A stretch of 64,000 nt of DNA from Acidithiobacillus ferrooxidans ATCC 23270 (GTDB taxonomy: Bacteria; Pseudomonadota; Gammaproteobacteria; Acidithiobacillales; Acidithiobacillaceae). How positions within the stretch are numbered: the stretch's first letter is position 1; every line of letters starts with the position of its first letter. The position numbers were made by a program, and so were the translations under genes. Positions 19,081-28,103 of this stretch are shown here, piece after piece. The notes beneath the pieces were generated by a model, which saw only the letters and a program-made list of their open reading frames with translations, was not told the origin of the DNA and ran no database searches. Location: assembly GCF_000021485.1 (NCBI RefSeq), contig NC_011761.1, positions 2,772,501 through 2,836,500 of the forward strand, given 5' to 3'.

Positions 19081-19111
19081 CTCCGGCGGAGCCGGGGGAT
19101 TTCCTGTTTTT
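19081..19111 (+). terminator. Terminator after polX
   Basis: CTCCGGC-GGA-GCCGGGG (19081-19097) forms a 7-bp GC-rich stem followed by a T-rich run ending in TTTTT (19107-19111). It lies 22 bases after the polX stop. Confidence 0.65.
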
Positions 19112-19124
19112 GATCATTAACCCG

Positions 19125-19631
19125 GCCCTTGAATATCCGACATGGCCTAGCGGGCGGCAGGGTGCCGCAAATGGCTGGCGATCTTTTGCGGCATTTGGCG
19201 CGGGCTCTGCTGGAAGGCCACTTCACCTCGTGGCGAAATCGCCGAGATCATGGACAGCGTAGTCCAGCGGGCTGGTACGGCCAATACCGGGGTTTGTCCC
19301 CGAGGCGCATATTCGCGTACCCCATAGGCGTCCTCCTTGATGGCGGTTTCATCTCCCCAATAAATCACCGCCCCTTCCTGAGCAGCCTGGGCGCATAGGC
19401 GGCGATAGTCCTGCTCCAGCCACTGACGAACCGCTTCCGGATTCTGCTCCAACGCCCTTTTGACGGGACTGCGCCGGACACCGTTGCCAACTCCTTCACG
19501 CGCATCCCGGATTGCTTGCGCAGCCGCACCACCATCCGGCGGAGCATCTGCCTCTCTTCTATCTCAAACCGCGCACATCGATTCGTTCCATGCGTTAGGT
19601 TACACCACGCTATGGTCGGGTATTTAAGGGC
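19125..19631 (-). mobile_element. Internally deleted IS630-type element with both terminal inverted repeats
   Basis: The left end GCCCTTGAATATCCGACAT (19125-19143) matches the reverse complement of the right end (19612-19631) with two mismatches and one gap. Between them lies a broken IS630-family transposase on the minus strand. At about 507 bp it is roughly half the length of a full IS630 element. Short TTAA sequences flank both ends, in line with TA target use by this family. Confidence 0.75.
19147..19591 (-). pseudogene. IS630-family transposase remnant
   Basis: Three frames must be joined to read the protein. An ATG at 19591 gives MERIDVRGLR then a stop; a shifted frame continues with MLRRMVVRLRKQSGMRVKELATVSG (read in segments); a second shift gives RALEQNPEAVRQWLEQDY and then the catalytic-core piece VIYWGDETAI, with the first DDE aspartate, and LSMISAISPRGEVAFQ. 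The part carrying the remaining catalytic acids is missing. The gene is therefore both frameshifted and truncated at its 3' end. Confidence 0.8.
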
Positions 19632-20100
19632 ATGTTAATAAAACCACCGTTTTGGTCGCTTCTCTATTGCTGCATCCATCTGTCGATATCGCCCACCCAT
19701 GTCCGTCTCACCCGGAAAACCCAAGGTGTTCCTGCTTTGAATCAACAGTCAGACCCTCTCAGACTTATATTGGTACCATTGAATGCGTTTATATCTATCG
19801 CAAATTTGTTCACTTTTTAATAATAACGACACGGTAAGTATATTCCGTGAGCGCGTTTGGTCTTGTTTAGCGATTGGTCGGGAAATGACGGGCTTGGTCG
19901 TGGGATGGTGGTCCTGATCACCATCCCTGCAGGGCCTTTCTTGCTCCGCCTTCCAGGCAGGCTTTGATGTGCAGTTTGGGCAGTATCTTCACAATCAAAG
20001 AGAGGGTTGACCATAATCAGTTTTTATAGTCATATATAGTCGTTATGTGGTTATAGATGAATTAGATGATAAGTATATGCTAACTCGGGGGTGAAGATAG
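19632..20100. other. Upstream region of petI, no gene seen
   Basis: This 469-bp stretch is AT-richer than the DNA before it. No frame longer than about 65 codons has family resemblance. Several A/T-rich hexamers (TATAGT and TATATAGT between 20,025 and 20,040) lie close to cycA1 and may hold the petI promoter; no single -35/-10 pair stands out. Confidence 0.4.
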
Positions 20101-20883
20101 ATGGTCCAACTTAGCTACACCAAAAAATCCGGCAAGATGGTGGCCATGGTATCTGTCGTGTTTATTGGTATGGGTGCGATGCCTTTTGACACAATTGCTT
20201 ATGGAGCGGCAAGCGCACCGAACAGCAAGATTGTTGCTGCCACCGTTTCTTCGTCCGCGGCCGTTACGGCTCCAACGCAATCCGTGGCGAGTGCACAGAA
20301 AACGACGGATACCAATGCGGGAGGCATTCCGCAACCGGTAAGCACTACCTGTATGGCATGTCACGGAATGACTGGAATATCCCCCGGTGGATCAATGTTT
20401 CCAGATTTGGCTGGTCAGTGGGCTCCCTATCTGGTCAAACAACTCAATAACTTTAGAAGTCATACGCGTGCGGATCCCATGGCAAAGGCTATTATGTGGG
20501 GCATGGCCGCGTCGCTGACGCCGGCACAGGTGCAACAGGTAGCAAATTACTTCTCTACCCAGACTCCACCGAAAGCAAAAATGGTAAACGCTAAACTAGC
20601 GGCAGAAGGAAAGAAGATATATGAAGGTGGAATATCTAACCTTCATGTGCCTGCCTGTATGGCATGCCATGGCCCAACCGGTCTGGGTGACCCGCCTTAC
20701 TTTCCTCGCTTGGCAGGTCAACGACGAGCCTACGTAGAATTGCAGCTGCATTATTTCAAAAAAGGTCTTAGAACCAATGATCCGTATGCCATAATGCGGT
20801 ACGTCGCCTCGCGGCTAACGGGGCCGCAGATTACCGAGTTAGCAACCTATGTACGCAGTTTACCCGGAGGTGCTAATGAATAA
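20101..20883 (+). CDS. cycA1: Diheme c4-type cytochrome CycA1 (petI operon)
   Basis: A 260-residue exported cytochrome with an N-terminal membrane/signal segment (about 12-30), an Ala/Ser/Thr-rich linker, and two c4-type heme domains. Heme motifs are CMACH at residues 84-88 and 186-190, each followed by a typical PDLAGQ or PRLAGQ element; later methionines supply the axial ligands. In the A. ferrooxidans model CycA1 links rusticyanin or other periplasmic carriers to the bc1 complex for uphill electron flow from Fe(II) to quinones. The ATG at 20101 follows GGGGGTGAAG. It overlaps sdrA1 by eight bases. Confidence 0.93.
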   Translation: MVQLSYTKKSGKMVAMVSVVFIGMGAMPFDTIAYGAASAPNSKIVAATVSSSAAVTAPTQSVASAQKTTDTNAGGIPQPVSTTCMACHGMTGISPGGSMFPDLAGQWAPYLVKQLNNFRSHTRADPMAKAIMWGMAASLTPAQVQQVANYFSTQTPPKAKMVNAKLAAEGKKIYEGGISNLHVPACMACHGPTGLGDPPYFPRLAGQRRAYVELQLHYFKKGLRTNDPYAIMRYVASRLTGPQITELATYVRSLPGGANE

Positions 20884-21667
20884 TTACGTACCAGTTGATG
20901 GCTTGCTGAACGGGCGTGTAATCATTGTTACAGGAGCCGGAGAAGGGATTGGTCGCTGTGCTGCCGTAGAATTTGCTCGTTTGGGTGCTGAAGTAGTGTT
21001 ATTGGGCCGAACTCAGCGGAAGCTAGAGGGTGTATACGACGAAATTGTTGATTCAGGTTATAAAGAGCCGGTTATACATCCCATGGATTTGCTGACTGCC
21101 AAGGGGCGCGATTATCAGGATTTTGCGCAGCGCCTGAAGGAGAGTTTAGGCCGTTTGGATGGGATCCTGCACAACGCTGCGGAACTCGATATATTGACAC
21201 CGATCCAGTATTACGACGAGGAGTTGTGGGAAAGCGCGATGAAAGTGAACGTGACCGCGCCATACTTATTGACACAAGCCTGTTTGCCACTGTTGCTGGC
21301 ATCCGAGGATGCCTCCATTGTTTTCATTACTGATGACTGCGCCCGTGAGGCAAAAGGTTATTGGGGTGCCTATGCTGTAAGTAAAGCGGCAGTACAACAC
21401 CTTGGACTTACGCTTGCAATTGAATTACAAAACACCAACGTTCGCGTGAACGTGATAAATCCTGGGCCATGCCGTACGGGAATGCGGGTGAGGACACATC
21501 CGGGAGCGTCAATAATGTCCGTTCCACCACCGATAGCGATCATGCCCCTTTATGAATATTTGTTAGGGCCCGATAGCAAAAATACACGTGGGCAGATCAT
21601 GAATGCCAGAGATTGGCTGGATGCGGAACACGATGATCGCCAGATAGTTGCTGTTCTTGAGCAATAA
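20876..21667 (+). CDS. sdrA1: Short-chain dehydrogenase/reductase SdrA1 (petI operon)
   Basis: A 263-residue SDR with the nucleotide-binding loop TGAGEGIG near residue 19, the structural HNAAELD (NAG-like) segment, and the catalytic YAVSK. The closest general family is the YciK-type SDR. Its substrate and role in the petI operon are not known, although the gene is a constant member of it. The ATG at 20876, inside the cycA1 end, is preferred over the upstream frame start because it gives the normal SDR N-terminus. Confidence 0.9.
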   Translation: MNNYVPVDGLLNGRVIIVTGAGEGIGRCAAVEFARLGAEVVLLGRTQRKLEGVYDEIVDSGYKEPVIHPMDLLTAKGRDYQDFAQRLKESLGRLDGILHNAAELDILTPIQYYDEELWESAMKVNVTAPYLLTQACLPLLLASEDASIVFITDDCAREAKGYWGAYAVSKAAVQHLGLTLAIELQNTNVRVNVINPGPCRTGMRVRTHPGASIMSVPPPIAIMPLYEYLLGPDSKNTRGQIMNARDWLDAEHDDRQIVAVLEQ

Positions 21668-21765
21668 ATCGAACGAAGTTAGATAGTGTCGCAAATACCA
21701 ATACGGAATAAGGCAAACTCTGGTAGTTACGCTGTTTGTATCAGAGCACTAGCGAGGTTATAGAA

Positions 21766-22386
21766 ATGACAACAGTTACAGATTCGGAACATGGCCACAA
21801 AAATATTACACGCCGGCGATTTTTGGCGGCGGCTACATCCGCAGTTGGCGCGGTGGTGGCCGGAATGGTTGCGGTGCCGCTCGTCGATTCATTGGAGCCA
21901 ACGGCAGCGGCCGAAGCAGCATCGTCAACCACCGTAGATCTGACGCCCATTGAACCAGGTATGCAGGTAACGGTGCCGTGGCAGAAGAAACCGGTAATAA
22001 TAATAAATCGGACCCCGGAAATGTTGGCTACATTAAAAGAAACGATGGCAAAAGGGATTTTGAAAGATCCGCTATGCAAAGTGCCGCAGCAGCCTCCATA
22101 CTGTACAAACATGTATCGTTCCAGAGTTCCTGAATGGTATGTCGGGATACGTATCTGTAATCATCTATGCTGTATTCCACATTATAGACCGAAGAAAGGA
22201 AGTGTTGCACCATGGTGGCTTGGCGGATTTCACTGCCCGTGCCATGGTTCAATGTACGATCTGTCTGCACGGGTGATACAGGGTTCCCCAGCCCCGCATA
22301 ATATGGCGGTGCCGGAGTATGAGCTCTCCACAGAGAAGATGAGTGCTACGATAACTCATATGTATCCCAAAGCTCACTTGTGTTGA
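21766..22386 (+). CDS. petA1: Rieske iron-sulfur protein of the bc1 complex PetA1
   Basis: A 206-residue Rieske subunit. A twin-arginine motif (TRRRFL, residues 15-20) precedes a hydrophobic anchor, so export by Tat is expected. The 2Fe-2S boxes are C131-N-H133-L-C135-C136 and C157-P-C159-H160-G-S162: the four cluster ligands (C131, H133, C157/C160-equivalent Cys-His pair) and the disulfide cysteines are present, but box I has Cys where most proteins have Gly. The ATG at 21766 is chosen; the frame opens at TTG 21736 without a good ribosome binding site. Confidence 0.93.
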   Translation: MTTVTDSEHGHKNITRRRFLAAATSAVGAVVAGMVAVPLVDSLEPTAAAEAASSTTVDLTPIEPGMQVTVPWQKKPVIIINRTPEMLATLKETMAKGILKDPLCKVPQQPPYCTNMYRSRVPEWYVGIRICNHLCCIPHYRPKKGSVAPWWLGGFHCPCHGSMYDLSARVIQGSPAPHNMAVPEYELSTEKMSATITHMYPKAHLC

Positions 22387-22413
22387 CAGATTGATAATTG
22401 AGGAGTGGATCCG

Positions 22414-23622
22414 ATGAGTAGATTTTCGGCATGGGTTAACAAGAGGCTCCCGGTAGATGAGACCATAAGGGAGCACATGACAGAATATTTTGCGCCAAGA
22501 AACTTCAATATTCTATACTATGCAGGATCATTGCTGTTGTTGATGATCGTGCTCCAGCTGATTAGCGGGTTTTTTCTGATGGCGCATTATGTTCCTACAT
22601 CTCAAGATGCCTTTGCTTCAGTGCAAGGCATCATGTACGACACAAAATGGGGCTGGTTGATACGCTATATGCATGTTGATGGCGTATCTTTAATATTTAT
22701 CTTACTCTATACCCATATGTTTCGCGGGCTACTGTATGGCTCGCATCGTGCCCCTAGGGAGCTTGTTTGGGTTATCGGGTATGTTATTTATTTGTTAATG
22801 ATGGCGGAAGCCTTTGTCGGCTATGTATTGCCATTTGGAAATTTATCTTATTGGGCTGGCGAGGTTATTACCTCCATCATGCACGCACTGCCGGTGGTTG
22901 GGCCATCTCTTACTACCCTGACGCGCGGCGGGCCCGGGATTGGGTCTGCGACACTGCAACGCTTTCTAGCGCTGCACGTGGTTCTGTTCTTCCTTATTAT
23001 TCTCGCAGCCATCGCGCTCCATATCGTAGCATTGCATCGGGTAGGTTCGAACAACCCCGACGGTATTGACATCAAAAAACACAAGGGCCCGGATGGAAAA
23101 CCGTTAGATGGTGTACCATTTCACCCATATTATACCGTGAAAGACCTGTTTGGTGTTGGGGTTTGGCTGACCATATTTGTTTCTGTTATATTTTATGCTC
23201 CAACCATGCATGGGGTATTCATGGAACGTACGACGTTCCTTGCCGCAAACCCGATGGTCAGTTTACCAGATGTAACCCCACCTTGGTACCTATCGCCTTA
23301 TTACGCAATGCTCCGTGCGGTACCTAACAAGTATTACGGAATCGCAATAATGATTACATCCGTCTTGCTGCCGTTGCTGTTGCCTTGGCTCGATCGTAAC
23401 CCGGTTCGGTCCAGCAGATACCGTCCAGTGTACAGGATAATGCTTATTGTTGCGGGGGTTTCCTTCATTATTTTGGCATGGATTGGTCAGGAACCACCGT
23501 TGCCTAAATATTTCTTGATCGAGCGGGTGGCGACAGCTTTATACCTCGGGTTTTACCTCTTGCTGCCGTTCGTTAGCATGATAGAACCTACACGGCCCGT
23601 ACCGGAGAGGGTTACAGGATGA
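22414..23622 (+). CDS. petB1: Cytochrome b of the bc1 complex PetB1
   Basis: A 402-residue eight-helix cytochrome b that binds hemes bL and bH and both quinone sites. Helix B histidines are H87 and H101; helix D histidines are H188 and H203, 14 residues apart instead of the 13 common in proteobacterial bc1. The Qo-site motif reads PPWY (289-292) instead of PEWY. The ATG at 22414 follows GAGGAG; the in-frame GTG at 22405 lies inside that ribosome binding site. The stop overlaps petC1 in ATGA. Confidence 0.95.
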   Translation: MSRFSAWVNKRLPVDETIREHMTEYFAPRNFNILYYAGSLLLLMIVLQLISGFFLMAHYVPTSQDAFASVQGIMYDTKWGWLIRYMHVDGVSLIFILLYTHMFRGLLYGSHRAPRELVWVIGYVIYLLMMAEAFVGYVLPFGNLSYWAGEVITSIMHALPVVGPSLTTLTRGGPGIGSATLQRFLALHVVLFFLIILAAIALHIVALHRVGSNNPDGIDIKKHKGPDGKPLDGVPFHPYYTVKDLFGVGVWLTIFVSVIFYAPTMHGVFMERTTFLAANPMVSLPDVTPPWYLSPYYAMLRAVPNKYYGIAIMITSVLLPLLLPWLDRNPVRSSRYRPVYRIMLIVAGVSFIILAWIGQEPPLPKYFLIERVATALYLGFYLLLPFVSMIEPTRPVPERVTG

Positions 23623-24347
23623 GCACGTACAGATATCTATGGTTTTTGTTGGTGTCCATGTTGATTCCCGGGATAGCATGGGGAGCGGAAAATACGGTAC
23701 ACTGGATGACGCCGCATTATACGTTCAACCGGACCACTGTAATAGCTGGAGCGCGTTATTTTGCAGATCACTGTATGGCGTGTCATTCAGTTAGTTCGTT
23801 GCGTTACGAGTACCTCCGTGCAGATCTTGGCATGACGAAAAAAGAGGTGGAGAAGGACATCATGCTTCCGAACGGTGCGGCCTGGAAGGGACAAATAGTC
23901 TCCCCAATGCCCCCTGACATGGCAGCCAAATGGTTAGGCAAGCCTCCTCCAAACTTGAGTCATATGGACCGGTATCTTGGCTCAAAATTTATTTATACGT
24001 ACCTGCTGTCATTCTATTGGGATCCTGCGCGACCATCAGGTTGGAATAATTATGTGTTCCCAATGGTTGCCATGCCAAATATATTGGCTCCATGGGGCGG
24101 TACGGTTGGGTCAAAGGGGCAAGTAATTTTTCCCGGAAGACTTTCTCCTGCCAAGTATCACCAAAATGTTGCAGATGTCGTGGCGTTCCTTCGGTACGCC
24201 TCGGATCCTTCGTATTTTACAAGAATGGCTATCGGCCCATATGTCATTGGCATAATGGTACTATTCACCATTCTTGCTTATTTTCTCAAGACAGCATATT
24301 GGATTGATCTGAAGAAAAAACGTAGTAATACCCATACAAAGGGCTAG
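23619..24347 (+). CDS. petC1: Cytochrome c1 of the bc1 complex PetC1
   Basis: A 242-residue cytochrome c1 with a signal peptide (cleavage near AWGAEN), heme motif CMACH at residues 52-56 followed by the c1 hallmark SLRYEYLR, a distal Met region near FPMVAMPN, and a C-terminal membrane anchor (about 207-228) ending in a basic tail. It accepts electrons from the Rieske protein in forward mode; in petI the flow is believed to be reversed. Last gene of the operon, followed by a strong terminator. Confidence 0.94.
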   Translation: MSTYRYLWFLLVSMLIPGIAWGAENTVHWMTPHYTFNRTTVIAGARYFADHCMACHSVSSLRYEYLRADLGMTKKEVEKDIMLPNGAAWKGQIVSPMPPDMAAKWLGKPPPNLSHMDRYLGSKFIYTYLLSFYWDPARPSGWNNYVFPMVAMPNILAPWGGTVGSKGQVIFPGRLSPAKYHQNVADVVAFLRYASDPSYFTRMAIGPYVIGIMVLFTILAYFLKTAYWIDLKKKRSNTHTKG

Positions 24348-24384
24348 TGGTTCCATACCTGTTGTATGCCGGGCATGAAGATGG

Positions 24385-24425
24385 CCCGCCTGACCAGCGC
24401 GTTTTTAGGGGTCTGGCGGGTTTTT
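24385..24425 (+). terminator. Rho-independent terminator of petI
   Basis: CCCGCCTGACC (24385-24395) pairs with GGTCTGGCGGG (24410-24420), 11 positions with one mismatch, followed by TTTTT (24421-24425). It lies 38 bases after petC1. Confidence 0.85.
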
Positions 24426-24899
24426 CGACATGAACGCGCGGTGTTAGTTTGCCCCGGTGTGGGCTCGCTATGCTCCGTCGCCAACAACGTTGCGCGGTAA
24501 AGAGATATGATTTATTAGTGGGTGGTAACATATTGATATAATGATGAGTGCTGATGCCGATGTCGAGGATGCTGCGTTCTCGCCAAAGCGGAACCTCCAG
24601 CGCCTGACAGGGTCTCATTCCAGGGATCTTCGGGGCGGCTCCGGGAGATCGCGATGCAGGGCTTGATTGCCCCATGCGCATATGGTATCAAGCTAATTAT
24701 ATGGTTTATGCTTAGGATAACGCGATAGTGCATGGTTTGCCCCATGGATATCGGGTCTTCACTTTGTTTGTCGTTGCGGGTGAGTAACATGCAATGGGTT
24801 GGTTCCGGGCATAAACATGCATTGTTATCTTATTATAGAACTATTTACAGGTGTATTAATAGCCTGCCACTAATCATGTAGTTATCAGAGGGATCAGAT
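24426..24899. other. petC1-resB intergenic region
   Basis: A 474-bp region without a convincing gene. A GC-rich core (about 24,550-24,680) contrasts with AT-rich edges and looks like a degraded insertion, but no transposase motif or terminal repeat could be matched. GATATAAT near 24,535 and TTATTATAGAAC near 24,832 are possible -10 regions. Confidence 0.35.
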
Positions 24900-26744
24900 T
24901 TGGCTAAGCAGATTTCTGGAGATGCAAGTTATTCGAGAACGCGCTTAGCAATAAATTTTTTGGGTTCCATGCGATTGGCGGTTAGTCTGCTGGTATTACT
25001 GGCCATCGCCTCTGTTATTGGTACAGTTCTCAACCAACAACAACCCTATGAGGATTACGTTTTAAAGTTTGGCTCATTCTGGTTTGCTGTTTTTCGTGAC
25101 GTCGGTTTGTACAATGTTTACCGGACTAATTGGTACCTGGCGATTGTTGGTTTTCTCGTGCTGTCTACTAGCACATGTTTGATTCGTAATACACCGCGCA
25201 TGCTGAGGGAAATGCGCGAGCCGGATTTGGCGGTTGGGTCTGGGTACGATCCGCGAGGGATGGTGAATAATACGGAAATGTTCTCGCCATTAGCCATCCA
25301 GTCCGCAAGTAACATGGTGGTAGCCGTTATGCGGGGGCGTGGATATCGACCGAAACTCCACGAAAGCAACGGTGGAGTGGTAGTTACTGGTCGTAAAGGG
25401 CGTTATAATCGACTTGGGTATATACTAACGCATGCGGCGATCATAGTATTTTGTGCGGCCGCGCTTTATAACGCCGATATTCCGGTGAAGCTGGATATGC
25501 TGACCGGCGCAGTACGACCGGAGAATAACTTTCATATTCCGCTGTCGGAAGTCAGCAAAAAGGCTTGGCTCTCGGATAATAATCCTGCATACCGTGGCAC
25601 GGTTACTGTACCGGAAGGCCAGTCAACGCAAGTCGTCTATGAGTTGGTGGGGAATGGTTATCTGGTCCAACCACTTCCGTTCCGGATCATGTTGAAGCGG
25701 TTTCATGTCGCTTACTACTCTACGGGCATGCCCAAGGATTTTATTTCCAATATCGTTCTTTACAATAATGAAGGCAAGGTACTGAAAGAGGCTAATGTCC
25801 GAGTTAATCACCCACTTACCTATCATGGCGTTCAGATATTTCAGGCGAGCTTTGTCGACGGGGGATCCCTTCTGAAAATGAAACGCTACATGTTCAATGA
25901 TCCGGGTGCGGGTGCGGTTGATGAGCAAGCGCGCGTCGGGCAATCAATAAAACTGCCCGGTACGACCTATATGTTAAAATTAAAAGGATTCTCCTTGGAT
26001 AATGTTGTCCCTGCAGACGCCATAGAATCCCGGCCGGGCGCCGCACACAAACATATCAACCTCGGGCCGAGTTTTACATATATTGCGCAAAGTACATCGG
26101 CGTCTAGTGCCGAGTTCAAGACCTATATGCAGCCGATCACGAGAGATGGACAATCCTATTTTGTGCAAGGGGTTAGGACAGCGTTCGGTACTCCATACCA
26201 ATATCTTTTTATCCCAACGGGACCAAATGGTTCCATTGGTTTATTTATGAAATACTTATCTGCGCTGCAAAAGCAGGCGGGCATGAATAGCGGTGAGAGC
26301 ACTAAACGTTACGTTTTACATACATTTAAGGTGGTGATCAGCAAATATGCGCCATCTATGACGACGGAAGCCGAGGCACTATATTTTCAGTCCGCGATCA
26401 GCGCAATACTGCAGCTCAAAGCATACCCAGTACCCTTCGTGGTTACTCTTACCGGATTTGATCACCGATGGGCGGCTGGGCTGGAGGTTACGAAGTGGCC
26501 TGCCACTGTGGTTATTTATTGGGGTTGTGCTGTACTGGTTCTTGGCATATTTATACTGTTCTATCTGCCGCAGCGCCGGATGTCGGTTGCCTTGCGCGCA
26601 TCGAACGATGGCACAGAGGTAATAATCGGTGGCGCGAGCAGCCGAAACCCGTACGAGTTCACCAAGGAGTTTGAAGGATTTGTTACCCGTCTCAAGAGTG
26701 CCCTGCAGAGTCAGGATGACAGGAAGGAGAATAATGATGGCTAG
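24900..26744 (+). CDS. resB: Cytochrome c biogenesis protein ResB/Ccs1
   Basis: A 614-residue ResB-family protein: three membrane segments in the first 195 residues (including LAVSLLVLLAIASVIGTVLNQ), a large periplasmic domain (about 200-530) with VNHPLTYHGVQIFQASF typical of the family, and a final membrane segment near 545-565. With ResC it moves and attaches heme to apocytochromes c (System II). The start is TTG at 24900 following AGAGGGAT. The resC start lies inside its 3' end. Confidence 0.9.
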   Translation: MAKQISGDASYSRTRLAINFLGSMRLAVSLLVLLAIASVIGTVLNQQQPYEDYVLKFGSFWFAVFRDVGLYNVYRTNWYLAIVGFLVLSTSTCLIRNTPRMLREMREPDLAVGSGYDPRGMVNNTEMFSPLAIQSASNMVVAVMRGRGYRPKLHESNGGVVVTGRKGRYNRLGYILTHAAIIVFCAAALYNADIPVKLDMLTGAVRPENNFHIPLSEVSKKAWLSDNNPAYRGTVTVPEGQSTQVVYELVGNGYLVQPLPFRIMLKRFHVAYYSTGMPKDFISNIVLYNNEGKVLKEANVRVNHPLTYHGVQIFQASFVDGGSLLKMKRYMFNDPGAGAVDEQARVGQSIKLPGTTYMLKLKGFSLDNVVPADAIESRPGAAHKHINLGPSFTYIAQSTSASSAEFKTYMQPITRDGQSYFVQGVRTAFGTPYQYLFIPTGPNGSIGLFMKYLSALQKQAGMNSGESTKRYVLHTFKVVISKYAPSMTTEAEALYFQSAISAILQLKAYPVPFVVTLTGFDHRWAAGLEVTKWPATVVIYWGCAVLVLGIFILFYLPQRRMSVALRASNDGTEVIIGGASSRNPYEFTKEFEGFVTRLKSALQSQDDRKENNDG

Positions 26745-27924
26745 CTCACAAGCAGATGAGTCGCTCGCGCTTACGAAAATGGAAGCCGAGGGACATTGGG
26801 TGAATCGTATCAGCAAGCAGGACCTGCTGTGGTTCGCGGGGCTTACGGTTGCTGCTGGTGTTTTGGTGGACGTTTTTAACAGCCAGTTTTGGTTTTGGCA
26901 ATATGTGGTTCTTGCTACCTGGTATGTCACGTTGGTTGCAGTCGGTATTCACTGGCGCGCCTTCCAGGTGGCATTCTTAACGGTGGTCAGCGCCGCTCTT
27001 CTGGGTGTTTGGTTGTATAGCATCGGCCAAACACCTGCTAACGATGTCATTTTATGTTACGTATTACAAGGCTATGCCGGTGTTATGTGGATGATCGGTT
27101 TTCTTTTGGCCGCCACCAGTGCTTATATTATCTACCTGTTTACCCTCTCGGAAAAAGTGGGGCGCTTGGCAACGGGGCTGACATGGGTCGGTGTTATTAT
27201 GGGCTTCATCGGCCTTGGTGTCCGTTGGCGCGAAACCTATATCGGGCATCCTGATTGGGGACATGTTCCGGTGACCAATCTTTGGGAGGTGATGGTGGTA
27301 TTTTGCGCAGCCACTGCCCTCTTTTACCTTTATTATGAGTCCCGCTTCAAATCCAGATCGCTAGGGGCTTTTGTCATGCCCTTGGTTGCGGCGGCTGCAG
27401 GGTTCCTTATCTGGCTGACCTTTGTCCAGCATATGGATCGTATAGCACCGATAATTCCTGCGCTACAAAGCTTCTGGATGAAATTGCACGTACCGATGAT
27501 GTTTGTGGCATATGCCAACTTCACCATCGCCAGTCTGGTTGGTCTCGCTTATCTTCTCGGCGACCGCTCGCGTAGAAGTGGTGGCGGCGGCGTTCTCGCG
27601 CGGGCTCTTCCCAGCGGGGAGGTTATGGATAACATGATGTCCAAGGCAATTGCCTTGGGATTTCTGTTGTTTACGATCGCCACTATCCTCGGTGCTGTAT
27701 GGGCCGCCAAGGCATGGGGCGGATTTTGGTCGTGGGATCCCAAGGAGACGTGGGCACTTATAGTTTGGTTGAATTATGCCGGATACCTTCATGCCCGTAC
27801 AAGTAAAGGATGGCGGGGCAAGCAGATGGCGTGGTGGTCCTTTATGAGTCTGTGGGTTGTGACATTCTGCTTTCTGGGCGTCAACCTCTTTCTATCCGGG
27901 TTGCATTCTTACGGGAAGCTCTGA
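26734..27924 (+). CDS. resC: Cytochrome c biogenesis protein ResC/CcsA
   Basis: A 396-residue multi-pass protein with the tryptophan-rich WWD heme-handling motif WGGFWSWDPKETWALIVWL and conserved flanking histidines (KLHVPMMFVAY upstream; LNYAGYLHAR downstream). It forms the heme export and ligation complex with ResB. The ATG at 26734 (or 26737) follows AAGGAG and overlaps resB by 11 bases, so the two are coupled. The longer open frame reaching back into resB is not used. Confidence 0.92.
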   Translation: MMASSQADESLALTKMEAEGHWVNRISKQDLLWFAGLTVAAGVLVDVFNSQFWFWQYVVLATWYVTLVAVGIHWRAFQVAFLTVVSAALLGVWLYSIGQTPANDVILCYVLQGYAGVMWMIGFLLAATSAYIIYLFTLSEKVGRLATGLTWVGVIMGFIGLGVRWRETYIGHPDWGHVPVTNLWEVMVVFCAATALFYLYYESRFKSRSLGAFVMPLVAAAAGFLIWLTFVQHMDRIAPIIPALQSFWMKLHVPMMFVAYANFTIASLVGLAYLLGDRSRRSGGGGVLARALPSGEVMDNMMSKAIALGFLLFTIATILGAVWAAKAWGGFWSWDPKETWALIVWLNYAGYLHARTSKGWRGKQMAWWSFMSLWVVTFCFLGVNLFLSGLHSYGKL

Positions 27925-28103
27925 TTGCCATTAGCGTTAAGGATATTTCGTGCGGGGCGACAAAAGTTGGTGGCGCCGGCAGGTAATGAAGGACGGAACG
28001 CATGGAAATGGAATTTGGCCGGCATGGTGGCGCTCCCTTTATCCTTCGGCGTATGATAAAACATGGATAGATGTCGGTCATTATCGGTATTGCAGGCGTG
28101 TGC

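Noticed and set aside
20849-20875. Longer N-terminus of SdrA1 from the first start in frame
   Set aside because: These codons lie inside cycA1 and precede the normal SDR start; the ATG at 20876 is sufficient.
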